Part shown: positions 16,843 through 27,368 of the stretch, piece by piece
Position numbering within the stretch: position 1 is the first letter of the stretch
How the letters are laid out: the number at the start of each line of letters is the position of its first letter
Source of the DNA: Candidatus Ideonella esbjergensis
GTDB taxonomy: Bacteria; Pseudomonadota; Gammaproteobacteria; Burkholderiales; Burkholderiaceae_C
Direction: 5' to 3'
DNA length: 64,000 nucleotides
Assembly (NCBI GenBank): GCA_016710065.1
Contig: JADJLP010000015.1
Coordinates: 62,001-126,000 of the forward strand
Program-made: the position numbers and the translations under genes
The notes under the pieces: generated by a model
Database searches by the model: none
What the model was told of the DNA's origin: nothing
What the model saw: the letters and a program-made list of their open reading frames with translations, nothing else

Positions 16843-18117
16843 TCAGGCGCGCAGGGCCAGGTCCAGCACTTCCACCCAATGGCGCACCGGGCGCTCGCTA
16901 CCCGATTGCAGGTGCTGGATGCAGCCGATGTTGCCCGAGACGATGACCTCGGCCTCCACGGGGGCCAGCGCCTTCAACTTGCGGTCGCGCAATTGGGTGG
17001 AGATCTCGGGCTGCAGCACCGAGTAGGTGCCGGCAGAGCCGCAGCACAAATGGCTGTCGCAGGGCGCCGTCTGCACATTGAAGCCCAGCGTGGCCAGGTG
17101 CGTTTCCACACCGCCGCGCAGTTGCTGGCCGTGCTGCAGCGAACAGGGCGGGTGGTAGGCGAGGGGTGTGGGCTCAAAGGCGTCGGCCTCCTCGCGGGTG
17201 CGCTTGGCCTCCAGTTGGGCCTTGAGCGGGCCCACCAGGTCTGGCAGCAGCTCGCTGATGTCCTTGGTGAGCGCGCTGATGCGCACCGCCTTCTCGGCGT
17301 ACTCGGCGTCATGGGCCAGGGCCAGGCCGTACTCCTTCACCGTCACGCCACAACCACTGGCGTTCATCACGATGGCCTCCACGGTGCCGGCGTCGGTGAG
17401 GCCTTCCACCAGCGGCCACCAGGCGTCGATGTTGCGGCGCATGTCGGCCAGGCCGCCGTGGTGGTCGTTCATGTGCGTGCGCAGCGCGCCGCAGCAGCCC
17501 GCGTCGTCGGCCACCAGGGTCTGGATGCCGGCGGCGTCAAGCACGCGCGCCGTGGCCGAGTTGATGTTGGGCATCATGGCTGGCTGCACGCAACCCAAGA
17601 GCATCAGCACCTTGCGCGGGTGGCTGCGCGTGGGCCACTGGTGCGCAGCCGGGTTGGCCTTGGCGGGCACCTTGTGTTGCAGCGCCTTGGGCAACAGCGG
17701 GCGGGCCAGCTGGCCCAGCTTCATGGCCGGTGCAAAGGCCGCCGAGGTGAGGCCCTCCTTCAGCACCCAGCGCAGCAGTCGCTCGCCGCGCGGGCGCTCC
17801 ACCTGGTTCTCCACCAAGCGCCGGCCGATGTCGATCAGCTGGCCGTACTGCACGCCGCTGGGGCAGGTGCTTTCGCAATTGCGGCAGGTCAGGCAGCGGT
17901 CCAGGTGCTGCTGGGTGGCGCGCGTGGGCGTGGCACCTTCGAGCACCTGCTTCATCAGGTAGATGCGGCCGCGCGGGCCGTCGAGCTCGTCGCCCAGCAA
18001 CTGGTAGGTGGGGCAGGTGGCGGTGCAGAAGCCACAGTGCACGCACTTGCGCAGGATGGCCTCGGCGGCCTGGCCGTCGGGCGTGTTGGCGTATTCAGGG
18101 GCCAGGTTGGTTTGCAT
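16843..18117 (-). CDS. glcF: Glycolate oxidase iron-sulfur subunit GlcF
   Basis: A 424-residue iron-sulfur subunit of the membrane-associated glycolate oxidase GlcDEF, which oxidises glycolate to glyoxylate. Two 4Fe-4S clusters are visible: CVHCGFCTATCPTYQLLGDE (about residues 25-44) and CLTCRNCESTCPSG (about 77-90). Two cysteine-rich CCG-type domains follow, containing DDAGCCGALRTH and DSHLCCGSAGTY. The gene is last in the cluster and starts three bases after the lrgB stop, so it shares a message with lrgAB and the genes upstream. Confidence 0.95.
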   Translation of the reverse strand: MQTNLAPEYANTPDGQAAEAILRKCVHCGFCTATCPTYQLLGDELDGPRGRIYLMKQVLEGATPTRATQQHLDRCLTCRNCESTCPSGVQYGQLIDIGRRLVENQVERPRGERLLRWVLKEGLTSAAFAPAMKLGQLARPLLPKALQHKVPAKANPAAHQWPTRSHPRKVLMLLGCVQPAMMPNINSATARVLDAAGIQTLVADDAGCCGALRTHMNDHHGGLADMRRNIDAWWPLVEGLTDAGTVEAIVMNASGCGVTVKEYGLALAHDAEYAEKAVRISALTKDISELLPDLVGPLKAQLEAKRTREEADAFEPTPLAYHPPCSLQHGQQLRGGVETHLATLGFNVQTAPCDSHLCCGSAGTYSVLQPEISTQLRDRKLKALAPVEAEVIVSGNIGCIQHLQSGSERPVRHWVEVLDLALRA

Positions 18118-18120
18118 GGT

Positions 18121-18837
18121 TCAGATGAATTTGAGGGCCAACGGCAACAGCAGCGATACCAGCACCACCTGCAGGCCCAGGGCCATGCCGGCGTAGGCGC
18201 CGGCATCCGGGTGCACTTGCATCGCGCGGGCGGCACCGATGCCATGGGCTGCGGTGCCCAGTGCAAAGCCGCGCACCTCGGGCTCGCGGATGCGCAGAGC
18301 GTCGAACAAATACTTGGCGAGCAGCGCGCCGGTGAGACCGGTGAACAGCGTGAACACCGCCGCCAGCGCGGGGATGCCGCCCAACTGCTCGGCAATGCCC
18401 ATGGCCACCGGCGCGGTGACCGACTTGGGTGCCAGCGACTTCAACACCTCGGTGGGCAGCCCCATGGCCCAGCCCAGGGCCACGGCGCTGGCACTGGCCG
18501 CCGCGCCACCTGCCAGCGCCGCCACCAGCACCGGCGCTATGCGGCTGCGCAGTTGTGCGCGGCGCTGCCACATGGGCCAGGCCAGGGCCACCACGGCTGG
18601 GCCGAGCAGGAAGTGGATGAACTGCGCACCGCTGAAGTAGCGCGGGTAGGGTGTGTCCGTGAGCATCAGCATGCCGCCTATGCACAGCACGCTCCACAGC
18701 ACAGGGTTGGCCCAGGGTGCGTGGTTGGCGCGCTGGTAGGCCAGTTGCGCCAGCACGTAAACCGTCACCGTGGCCGTCAGGCCGAACAGCGGCGTGGCCG
18801 AGAGGTAGACCCAGAGCTGCACGAAGTTGTCTTGCAT
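18121..18837 (-). CDS. LrgB/CidB-family membrane protein
   Basis: A 238-residue inner-membrane protein of the LrgB family, with about seven hydrophobic helices. The motif SLAPKSVTAPVAMGIAEQLG and the GTAAHGIGAARA stretch are family hallmarks. The start is the ATG at 18837, five bases after the lrgA stop. LrgA/LrgB proteins were first described as holin-like, but the fused plant relative PLGG1 is the chloroplast glycolate/glycerate transporter, and bacterial members carry pyruvate. Set between glcE and glcF, this pair is most simply read as a glycolate or related 2-hydroxyacid carrier. The family is certain; the role is inferred. Confidence 0.9.
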   Translation of the reverse strand: MQDNFVQLWVYLSATPLFGLTATVTVYVLAQLAYQRANHAPWANPVLWSVLCIGGMLMLTDTPYPRYFSGAQFIHFLLGPAVVALAWPMWQRRAQLRSRIAPVLVAALAGGAAASASAVALGWAMGLPTEVLKSLAPKSVTAPVAMGIAEQLGGIPALAAVFTLFTGLTGALLAKYLFDALRIREPEVRGFALGTAAHGIGAARAMQVHPDAGAYAGMALGLQVVLVSLLLPLALKFI

Positions 18838-18842
18838 GGTGC

Positions 18843-19196
18843 TCAAGCCTCGGCGGGCACACGCCGCAGCAAGGCGCGCAGCACCAGCGCGGTGACGGCC
18901 ATGCCGGTCAGCGTGGACAGCACGATGGCCACGGCCATGCGCCCGCCGTACTGCGACACCAGCGCAAGGTGGGTGATGACGCCCACGCCCACCGGCACGA
19001 ACAACAGCGAGAGATGGGCCAGCAGGCCTTCGGCCGCCACGGCCACAGGCTGGCGCAGCGCCGGCCACTTCAGCGCCAGCAGCAACAGGCCCATGCCCAG
19101 CACCGGCGCTGGAAAGGGCAGGCCCAGCAGCCGCACCAGCACCTCGCCCAGCGATTGGCACAGCAGCAACAGCGAGAAGCCCTTGAGCAGGTCCAT
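18843..19196 (-). CDS. LrgA/CidA-family membrane protein
   Basis: A 117-residue membrane protein with four predicted helices. The family signature is seen in FPAPVLGMGLLLLAL and LSLLFVPVGVGV. It is the partner of LrgB, separated by five bases. The start at 19196 lies seven bases after the methyltransferase stop. The pair is expected to form one carrier in the inner membrane; its position inside the glycolate oxidase operon points to transport of glycolate or another short hydroxy acid. Confidence 0.9.
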   Translation of the reverse strand: MDLLKGFSLLLLCQSLGEVLVRLLGLPFPAPVLGMGLLLLALKWPALRQPVAVAAEGLLAHLSLLFVPVGVGVITHLALVSQYGGRMAVAIVLSTLTGMAVTALVLRALLRRVPAEA

Positions 19197-19203
19197 GGGT
19201 CGG

Positions 19204-19872
19204 TCAGGTCAGCGTGTAGCTGAGGGCCCAGTAGTGGGTGAAGTCATGCCAGCGCGCATCGCGAGCGCGCTGGCCCAGGCGGGCGATGGCTTCGGCGGCA
19301 GTGGGAAAGTTCTTCAGCACCTCGTGCGTGCTGCCGTCCGAAAGGCTGCGCGTCTGGTAGGTGTTGCCTTCATCGTCACGGCGCGTGATGGGGGAACTGC
19401 TGGTTTGCACGAAGGCGTTGTCCACATGAAGGACAAAGGCGCCGGGCTGCAGCGCACAGTGCAACGTGGCCAACCAGGCGTCCAGCCGTGCCAGCGGGAT
19501 GTGGCTCCACCAGCAGGCGATGAAGGCGGCATCGAAGACCTGGCCCTGCACCTCGGCCAGCGTGTAGGCATCGGCCCGCGCGAACTGCACACAGCCCGGC
19601 TTCTGCGGCTTGGCGCGCGCCACGGCCATGGTTTCCTCGTTCAGGTCGGTGGCCAGCCAGGCGCTGGCCTGCTGCGCGGCATGCGGCGTCCACCAGCCGG
19701 TGCCGCAGGCCACCTCCAGCACGCGGCGGCCGGCGAACAGCGGCGGCAGCCAGGCTTCCATGCGGCGCAGCGTGGCCTGGCGTTCGGGCTTGTGGTAGAC
19801 CGCCTCGTACTCGGGCGCACGCTGCGCGTAGTAGGCGCGCATGCTTTCTTCGGTGGCGAACTCCGGCTTCAT
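19204..19872 (-). CDS. Class I SAM-dependent methyltransferase
   Basis: A 222-residue methyltransferase. The SAM-binding loop is LEVACGTGWWTPHAA (about residues 53-67), followed by an acidic strand end (WLATDLNEE) and a later motif in FDAAFIACWWSH. No membrane segment is present. The start ATG 19872 is nine bases after the glcE stop and the stop is seven bases before lrgA, so it belongs to the same message. Its substrate is unknown. Its place between glycolate oxidase subunits and a carrier is unusual and may reflect a small-acid modification or simple operon hitch-hiking. Confidence 0.82.
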   Translation of the reverse strand: MKPEFATEESMRAYYAQRAPEYEAVYHKPERQATLRRMEAWLPPLFAGRRVLEVACGTGWWTPHAAQQASAWLATDLNEETMAVARAKPQKPGCVQFARADAYTLAEVQGQVFDAAFIACWWSHIPLARLDAWLATLHCALQPGAFVLHVDNAFVQTSSSPITRRDDEGNTYQTRSLSDGSTHEVLKNFPTAAEAIARLGQRARDARWHDFTHYWALSYTLT

Positions 19873-19881
19873 GGCGGCGTT

Positions 19882-20982
19882 TCAGGCCAGCGCCGGGTGC
19901 AGGCGCTGCGGGTTGAACACGCCCGTCGGGTCGAAGGCCTGAAGCGTCTGGCGGTGGATGCGCAGCAGCGGTGCGCTCAGCGGCGCAAAGGTCTCGCTGC
20001 CATGGTGGCGGCCACGGAACACGCTGGCACTGCCGCGGGCCTCGGCGGCGGCAGCGTGCATCAGCTCATGCTTGGCGTCGCTCACCACCCAGCGCTGCGC
20101 GCCACCCCATTCGATGAGCTGCTGCATGCCATGCAGGGCCAGCTTGGGCGCGGTGGGCGCCACCGAGAAGCGCCACAGCGAGGCGCCCTGGGCCAGTGCC
20201 TCTTCGGCACCGGTGAAGAACTCGTCGCGGTGGTCGCGCAGGCCGCGCCAGAAGCCATCGGCCAGGTCGTCGGCGATGGGCTCACCACCCAGCTTCTGCA
20301 CCGCGCTGCTCACCGCAGCCTGGGCGCCGCGCAGGCGCAGCACCAGGGCACCGTCCCACCAGGCGCTGGCGTTCAGCGGCAGCGGCTGGCCGGCCCACTC
20401 GTTCAGGCTGCGTAGCGCCGTGGGCTGGTCCATGTCGAAGCGCAGCGTGCGCGTGGCGGGCGCCACCGGCAGCACCTTGAGCGAGACCTCGCAGATCACG
20501 CCCAGCACGCCCATGGAGCCTGCGAGCAGGCGCGAGATGTCGTAGCCGGCCACGTTCTTCATCACCTGGCCACCAAAGCTCAGCACCTCGGCGCGGCCGT
20601 TGAGCAACGTGGCCCCGAGCACGAAGTCGCGCACCGCGCCCTGGCTCACGCGCGCCGGGCCGGCCAGGCCGGCGGCCACCATGCCACCCACCGTGGTGCC
20701 GCCGCGCTCGCCGTCTTCAAAACGCGGCGGCTCGAAGGCCAGGCATTGCCCCTTGGCCGCCAGCACTTCTTCCACGTCGGCCAGCGGTGTGCCGCCGCGC
20801 GCAGTGATGACCAGTTCGGTGGGCTCGTAGGACGAGATGCCGCTGAGCTGGCGCGTGTCCAGCACCTTGCCGTGCAGCGGGCCACCCAGAAAATCCTTGG
20901 TGCCGCCGCCGCTGATGCGCAAGGTTTGGTGGCTCGCGGCCGCCTCGCGCACGCGGTCAATACAAGCTTGCAAGCCGCTCAT
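19882..20982 (-). CDS. glcE: Glycolate oxidase FAD-binding subunit GlcE
   Basis: A 366-residue flavoprotein subunit of glycolate oxidase. The start is the ATG 20982, with a strong GGAGGAG site; the frame continues upstream without a better start. FAD-binding features are RISGGGTKDFLGG (about 22-34) and GGTTVGGMVAAGLAG. It is shorter than GlcD, as is usual for GlcE, and forms the complex with GlcD and GlcF. It opens the tightly packed half of the cluster (glcE, methyltransferase, lrgA, lrgB, glcF). Confidence 0.93.
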   Translation of the reverse strand: MSGLQACIDRVREAAASHQTLRISGGGTKDFLGGPLHGKVLDTRQLSGISSYEPTELVITARGGTPLADVEEVLAAKGQCLAFEPPRFEDGERGGTTVGGMVAAGLAGPARVSQGAVRDFVLGATLLNGRAEVLSFGGQVMKNVAGYDISRLLAGSMGVLGVICEVSLKVLPVAPATRTLRFDMDQPTALRSLNEWAGQPLPLNASAWWDGALVLRLRGAQAAVSSAVQKLGGEPIADDLADGFWRGLRDHRDEFFTGAEEALAQGASLWRFSVAPTAPKLALHGMQQLIEWGGAQRWVVSDAKHELMHAAAAEARGSASVFRGRHHGSETFAPLSAPLLRIHRQTLQAFDPTGVFNPQRLHPALA

Positions 20983-21025
20983 GCGCGCTCCTCCGACCGG
21001 AGCGCCATGGCAGCCGCGATCGCTC

Positions 21026-21532
21026 TCAGGGGTGATAGGCGAAGATGTGCCAGTCCAGCAATTGCGCGGGGCCGATGGGCCCGACACTGCCATCGGTGAC
21101 CAGGGTGCCCGTGATGATGACGCCGCTGTCCAGCTTCACCGGCACCAGCACGAAGAGGTTGCTGCCGGCCCTGGCATGCGCCACGCTGTAGGCAGCGCCG
21201 GGCGTGTGGCCCAGCCCCTTTCTGTTCTGGTCGGGCCGCGTGGACAGCAGGGCCGTTCCCTTCAGCCCCCCTTGGTCGGCCAGGAAATTCGCCACGTCGA
21301 CCACCTGCGGTTCGGCAGCCCTCGCGCTGTCGAAGCGCAGCAGGCCGCCCACCGTCTCGGGCCCGGCGGCGGTCTTCACCACCATGGTCTGGCCGTCGCC
21401 CAGCACCGCCACGCCACTCAAGGTCATCTGCGAGGCCGTGGCCCGGCTGAGATGGACCAGCATTTCCGCTTGAGCCGCCTGAGCCGCCAGGCAAGCACCC
21501 AAGCCGATGGAAATCACTGCGAGTGCTTTCAT
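21026..21532 (-). CDS. Secreted protein of unknown function within the glycolate cluster
   Basis: A 168-residue protein with a signal peptide (MKALAVISIGLGACLAAQAA, cleavage near QAEM). The start 21532 has an AGGAG site seven bases away. The mature part is mostly beta-strand-forming, with no cysteines and no motif that I recognise. It may be a small periplasmic domain protein. It lies between glcD and glcE, 43 bp upstream of glcE and 249 bp after glcD, and so breaks the usual glcDEF order. Confidence 0.7.
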   Translation of the reverse strand: MKALAVISIGLGACLAAQAAQAEMLVHLSRATASQMTLSGVAVLGDGQTMVVKTAAGPETVGGLLRFDSARAAEPQVVDVANFLADQGGLKGTALLSTRPDQNRKGLGHTPGAAYSVAHARAGSNLFVLVPVKLDSGVIITGTLVTDGSVGPIGPAQLLDWHIFAYHP

Positions 21533-21781
21533 GAAACTCTCCTGAGAATTGGAAAGCTCCATGGTTGGGGGCCGGGTTTAACCACCGCTTAATTGCGGCG
21601 TTGCAAGCTGCGTGAAGCGTAGGCGGGTGTAAGCGGCCCGAGCGGCCTTTGCGCCCTTGCAGCGCCGTCGTCAGCAGGGCCTGCCCGGCGAACCCGGGCC
21701 GCTGACATTCCACTACATCTTTAAGCTGCCGCGCGCTCATCCAAGCCGCCGCGCGACCGAAATCGCCCACGGTGCGCCGCA

Positions 21782-23311
21782 TCAGTAGCGCTCCAGTTGC
21801 GGGAAGGGCAGCAGCCCTTTCTTCACATGCATCTTGCCGTACTCTGCACAGCGGTGCAGCGTGGGGATGACCTTGCCGGGGTTGAGCAGGCCGGCGGGGT
21901 CGAAGGCGCGCTTCAAGGCAAACATCTGCTCGCGCTCCTCGGGGCTGAACTGCACGCACATGGAGTTGAGCTTTTCCACGCCCACGCCGTGCTCGCCGGT
22001 GACGGTGCCGCCCATGGCCACGCTGGTTTCCAGGATGTCGGCGCCAAACAGCTCGCAGCGGTGCAACTGGTCGGGGTCGGCGGCGTCAAACAAGATCAGC
22101 GGGTGCAGGTTGCCATCACCGGCATGGAAGACGTTGCAGCAGCGCAGCCGGTATCGCTTCTCCATTTCGGCGATGGCCAGCAGGATGTCGGCCAGGCGCT
22201 TGCGCGGAATGGTGCTGTCCATGCACATGTAGTCGGGGCTGATGCGGCCCGAGGCCGGGAAGGCGTTCTTGCGCCCGCTCCAGAACTTCATGCGCTGGGC
22301 CTCGTTGGCACTCACCTCCATGCGGGTGGCACCCGAGCCGGCCAGCACGCCCATCATGCGGGCAATCTCTTCTTCCACTTCCTCGGGCGTGCCGTCGCTC
22401 TCGCACAGCAGGATGGCTTCGGCGGTCAGGTCGTAGCCGGCATGCACATAGTCTTCCACGGCCGCCGTCATGGGCTTGTCCATCATCTCCAGCCCGGCCG
22501 GGATGATGCCGGTGGCGATGATGTTGGCCACTGCGTCACCGGCGCGCCTCACGTCGTCGAAGCTGGCCATGATGCAGCGCGCGATCTGCGGCTTGGGCGT
22601 GAGCTTGACCGTCACCTCGGTGATCACGGCCAGCATGCCCTCGCTGCCCACCAGCACCGTCATCAGGTCCAGGCCGGGCACATCGAGTGCATCGCCGCCA
22701 AACTCAACGGCCTCGCCTTCCACGGTGTAGCCGCGCACGCCCAGCACGTTGTGCAAGGTGAGGCCGTACTTCAGGCAGTGCACGCCGCCCGAGTTCTCGG
22801 CCACGTTGCCGCCGATGGTGCAGGCGATCTGGCTCGACGGGTCGGGCGCGTAGTACAGGCCATGCGGCGCTGCGGCCTCGCTGATGGCCAGGTTGCGCAC
22901 ACCGCATTGCACAACGGCCGTGCGGCTGTACTTGTCGAGCTTGAGGATGTGGTTGAACTTGGCCAAGCCCAGCGTCACGCCCATCGCATTGGGCATGGCA
23001 CCGCCCGACAAGCCGGTGCCCGCACCGCGCGCCACCACCGGCACTTGCAGTTGATGGCACACCTTCAGCACCGTCGCCACCTGGGCGTCGGTTTCGGGCA
23101 AGGCCACTACCAGCGGGCGCTCGCGGTAGGCGGTGAGGCCGTCGCACTCGTAGGGCGTGGTGTCTTCGCTGTGCCACAGCAGCGCGTGCGCAGGCAGCAC
23201 GGCCTGCAGCGCGGCCACCACCTGGGCCTGGCGCGCGGCGCGCTCAGCGGCGCTGGGGGCCAGGCGTGGCGGCGTGGGTGCGGCGAGTGGGGGGGTGGCG
23301 AGGTCGGGCAT
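21782..23311 (-). CDS. glcD: Glycolate oxidase FAD-linked subunit GlcD
   Basis: A 509-residue FAD-linked oxidase, the catalytic subunit of glycolate oxidase. The PP-loop VVARGAGTGLSGGAMP (about residues 95-110) binds the FAD pyrophosphate, and GGNVAENSGGVHCLKYG follows. The C-terminal half carries FHAGDGNLHPLILFD and TGEHGVGVEKL, typical of the 2-hydroxyacid/D-lactate dehydrogenase family. The start at 23311 is the first ATG. A 249-bp gap with no recognisable gene follows it, then the secreted unknown and glcE. Confidence 0.95.
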   Translation of the reverse strand: MPDLATPPLAAPTPPRLAPSAAERAARQAQVVAALQAVLPAHALLWHSEDTTPYECDGLTAYRERPLVVALPETDAQVATVLKVCHQLQVPVVARGAGTGLSGGAMPNAMGVTLGLAKFNHILKLDKYSRTAVVQCGVRNLAISEAAAPHGLYYAPDPSSQIACTIGGNVAENSGGVHCLKYGLTLHNVLGVRGYTVEGEAVEFGGDALDVPGLDLMTVLVGSEGMLAVITEVTVKLTPKPQIARCIMASFDDVRRAGDAVANIIATGIIPAGLEMMDKPMTAAVEDYVHAGYDLTAEAILLCESDGTPEEVEEEIARMMGVLAGSGATRMEVSANEAQRMKFWSGRKNAFPASGRISPDYMCMDSTIPRKRLADILLAIAEMEKRYRLRCCNVFHAGDGNLHPLILFDAADPDQLHRCELFGADILETSVAMGGTVTGEHGVGVEKLNSMCVQFSPEEREQMFALKRAFDPAGLLNPGKVIPTLHRCAEYGKMHVKKGLLPFPQLERY

Positions 23312-23470
23312 GGCGTGGGTGGCTCAGGCTCGCCCGGGGCAGGGGCCGGGCTGGGGGTGTCTTGCAACTGTACTGCCGGCACCTCGGCCCACCGGGCCGC
23401 GCGGTGCAAAACGGCTGTGACTGCGGTGAGGGGAATGGGCGGGACATCAAACCCCGCCTCAAACCCCGTC

Positions 23471-23520
23471 ATTCCCGCGAAGCCTGCCCCAACCATCTGG
23501 ATTCCCGCCTGCGCGGGAAT
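23471..23520. repeat. dRS3-like repeat pair between glcA and glcD
   Basis: A complete 20-bp ATTCCC-N8-GGGAAT palindrome at 23501-23520 (centre GCCTGCGC) is preceded at 23471 by a degraded half copy beginning ATTCCCGCGAAGCC. The pair lies in the 226-bp gap between the permease stop and the glcD start. It could form a hairpin on the transcript and weaken read-through from glcA. Confidence 0.75.
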
Positions 23521-23537
23521 GACAGACGAGGCGTGGC

Positions 23538-25199
<1,662 letters not shown>

Positions 25200-25409
25200 G
25201 CCTGTCTCCTCAGAACGCCAAAAGAACCCGCTGCCGCCCGCGTCGGTGGGCGGGTCGGTCAATGGGTCGCCATGGTGTCGGCCGCAGCGGCGTGGCGGTT
25301 GAAACTTGGGACGGGCCGGTGTGAGGAATTTTCAAACCAAGGGCAAACCCTTGAATGCTCGCCGGGCGCAGGTCTATTCTTTGAACCCGACCCACGAAAG
25401 GAGTCCGTC

Positions 25410-25847
25410 ATGTTCAAGCATGTATTGATACCGACCGATGGCTCAGAGTTGTCACAGGCCGCTGCGGTCAAAGGTCTGCGGTTTGCCAAGGAGATCGGTG
25501 CCCGCGTCACCGGCCTGCACGTCACCCCGGCCTTCCACGTGCTGACCTTCGACACCGTGATGATCGAGGAGACGCGCGAGGAGTTTCTGGCCGACAGCCA
25601 GGCTCAGGGCGAAACGCGCATGGCCCGGTTCAAGCGCTCAGCGGCCGAGGAAGGGGTGCCTTTCGAGGCCGTGATCGAATCCAGCGATCACCCCTACGAG
25701 GCCATCGTGCGGGTGGCCATGGCGCGCGAGTGCGATCTGATCCTGATGGCCTCGCATGGCCGCCGCGGTGTGCAGGCACTGCTGCTGGGCAGCGAGACCC
25801 AGAAGGTGCTGGCCCACACCCGCATTTCGGTGCTGGTGGTTCGCTGA
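25410..25847 (+). CDS. Universal stress protein (UspA family)
   Basis: A 145-residue cytoplasmic USP-fold protein that begins MFKHVLIPTDGSELS after an AAGGAG ribosome site. The C-terminal ATP-binding signature is recognisable in ASHGRRGVQALLLGSETQKV. It is a single-domain family member and is divergent from glcA across 210 bp that hold no other gene. Family members bind ATP or act as stress-linked regulators; no specific partner is indicated. Confidence 0.92.
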   Translation: MFKHVLIPTDGSELSQAAAVKGLRFAKEIGARVTGLHVTPAFHVLTFDTVMIEETREEFLADSQAQGETRMARFKRSAAEEGVPFEAVIESSDHPYEAIVRVAMARECDLILMASHGRRGVQALLLGSETQKVLAHTRISVLVVR

Positions 25848-25851
25848 CCCG

Positions 25852-26637
25852 TCACAACCTGGGGCCGCGCGGCAAGCCCGCTGCGTCCACGCCACCGCCC
25901 CGCCAGCGCCACAGCCAAGCCAGCAGCGGCAACGCCAGCAACAGCCCGAGCCAGGCCCAGTGCCCGGTCAGAAACTCGGGCGCCAGGCTGGCCGACGCTG
26001 GCTGCGTGTCGTTGGCCTGGCTGGCAGGCGCGGCCTCGGCGGTGACGGCCTTTTCAACCACTACCGGCTCGGGCGCAGGAGGTGGTGGCGCAGGTTCGGC
26101 CTGGGTCACCGGCATGGGTGACGCAGGCTCTGGCAATGGCACTGCGACGGCTGCCGGTGCAGGCTCCGGCGCCACCGGCCGCGTGGCGACAGGTGCCGGT
26201 GGCGCCGGTTGCGGCGTCGGTAGCTGGGCCACCGGCTTGGGCTCAGGTTCGGGCTTGGGCTCGGGTGCCGCTGCGGCCGGGCTGGGCGCGGGTTCGGGCG
26301 ACGGCGGCAGTGGGGCCTCGGATACAAGGGGTTGCGCTTGCCGCAGCGCAAAGCGGCGATAGACGATCTTGCGCGACCCGCCTGCGCAATTGCCCACCAC
26401 CTTGGCACCGGCCAAGGGCGTACCTGCCGGCACGATCTGCAGCGAGTAGCCGCGCAGGCCCGCCGCGTCCATGCCCTGGGCGATGTCGTCCCTCGCCTCC
26501 TCGCAGGTCTTGGCCTGAGCACTGCTGCCCAGGCCCAACCACAGCACCCAGCACAGGCCGCGGGCCAGCCGACTCAAGGTTTTAGACAAACTCCGGGCGC
26601 GGGCAGGCGCCACCAGGGGATCAAGCTGAGCATTCAT
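25852..26637 (-). CDS. DUF1161 domain protein with proline-rich linker and C-terminal membrane helix
   Basis: About 261 residues. A signal-like hydrophobic segment (LCWVLWLGLGSSAQA) precedes a DUF1161 domain with CEEARDDIAQGMDAAGLRGY and the paired cysteine in VVGNCAGGSRKIVYRR. A long Pro/Ala/Glu-rich linker (roughly residues 100-215) follows, then one C-terminal membrane helix (WAWLGLLLALPLLAWLW). The start is taken at the ATG 26637; a start at 26673 is possible. It is convergent with the stress protein gene. DUF1161 proteins are small periplasmic proteins of unknown role; the long linker and membrane anchor are unusual for the family. Confidence 0.75.
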   Translation of the reverse strand: MNAQLDPLVAPARARSLSKTLSRLARGLCWVLWLGLGSSAQAKTCEEARDDIAQGMDAAGLRGYSLQIVPAGTPLAGAKVVGNCAGGSRKIVYRRFALRQAQPLVSEAPLPPSPEPAPSPAAAAPEPKPEPEPKPVAQLPTPQPAPPAPVATRPVAPEPAPAAVAVPLPEPASPMPVTQAEPAPPPPAPEPVVVEKAVTAEAAPASQANDTQPASASLAPEFLTGHWAWLGLLLALPLLAWLWRWRGGGVDAAGLPRGPRL

Positions 26638-26736
26638 CCTTCCACGATAGGCGATGCCGGCCGGCGCCATCATTGAAGAGCTAGGGGGAGTTTGTAAGCG
26701 CGTGAATCCGCGATGGCCGCGAAGGCTCTCGGCCCG

Positions 26737-27366
26737 TCAAGCCCGCGCGCGCCACTCGCTCAGCGTGGCCAACAGCAACCGCAGGCCAAAGGCGCCCACC
26801 ACCGCCGCACACAGCTGATTCAGGCTGCGCACATGGCGCAGGTAGGCCCGCTGCACCACCGGCTGCGACAGCACCAGGGCGAGGAACGAGTGCCAGGCCA
26901 CCGAGTTGAGAAACACCATGGCCACCGCGCTGACTGAGAGCAGCAGCGACGGCCGGGCCGGCATGGCGGTGGCGAACACGCTGCCGTAGAACAGCGCGAT
27001 CTTGGGGTTGAGCATGCCGGTGAAGAAGCCCGCGCGGAACGCCCCGCTATGCGAGAGCGTGGCCGCCGCCGCCGCACCCGGCTGCTGGCGCGAGCCCCAC
27101 AGCCGCCACGCCATCTGCAGCAGATACAGCCCACCCGCCACCTGCGCCACCAGCCGCAAGGCCGGGTGCGCACTGAACACCACGCCCACCCCCAGCACCG
27201 CCAGCAGCGCCCAGCTGAGCGTGGCCAGCGTCATACCCGCCACGGCCGAGAACGCCCGGCTGCGCGAGCCTCCGGCCGCCAACTGGCCGACGAGCACGAA
27301 ATTGAAGCCCGGCACAAGCAGCACCACCCAGTGCAACACGGCGATGGTGAGGAGGGTGGGGAGCAT
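26737..27366 (-). CDS. LysE/RhtB-family amino acid exporter
   Basis: A 209-residue inner-membrane protein with six predicted helices. The N-terminal VPGFNFVLVGQLAAGGSRSRA and the FFTGMLNPKIALFYGSVF motif are characteristic of the LysE/RhtB superfamily, which exports lysine, threonine, homoserine or leucine. The start ATG 27366 lies three bases after the stop of the upstream secreted protein gene, so the two are probably co-transcribed. Confidence 0.88.
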   Translation of the reverse strand: MLPTLLTIAVLHWVVLLVPGFNFVLVGQLAAGGSRSRAFSAVAGMTLATLSWALLAVLGVGVVFSAHPALRLVAQVAGGLYLLQMAWRLWGSRQQPGAAAAATLSHSGAFRAGFFTGMLNPKIALFYGSVFATAMPARPSLLLSVSAVAMVFLNSVAWHSFLALVLSQPVVQRAYLRHVRSLNQLCAAVVGAFGLRLLLATLSEWRARA

Positions 27367-27368
27367 GC

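Noticed and set aside
16879..20415. A very long open frame on the plus strand across the glcF-lrg-glcE genes
   Set aside because: It lies opposite well-supported genes; its product is rich in Gly, Ala, His and Gln typical of antisense reading in GC-rich DNA, and it has no domain motifs. The same applies to long frames opposite the AAA+ gene (41267-43804) and glcA (23541-25400).
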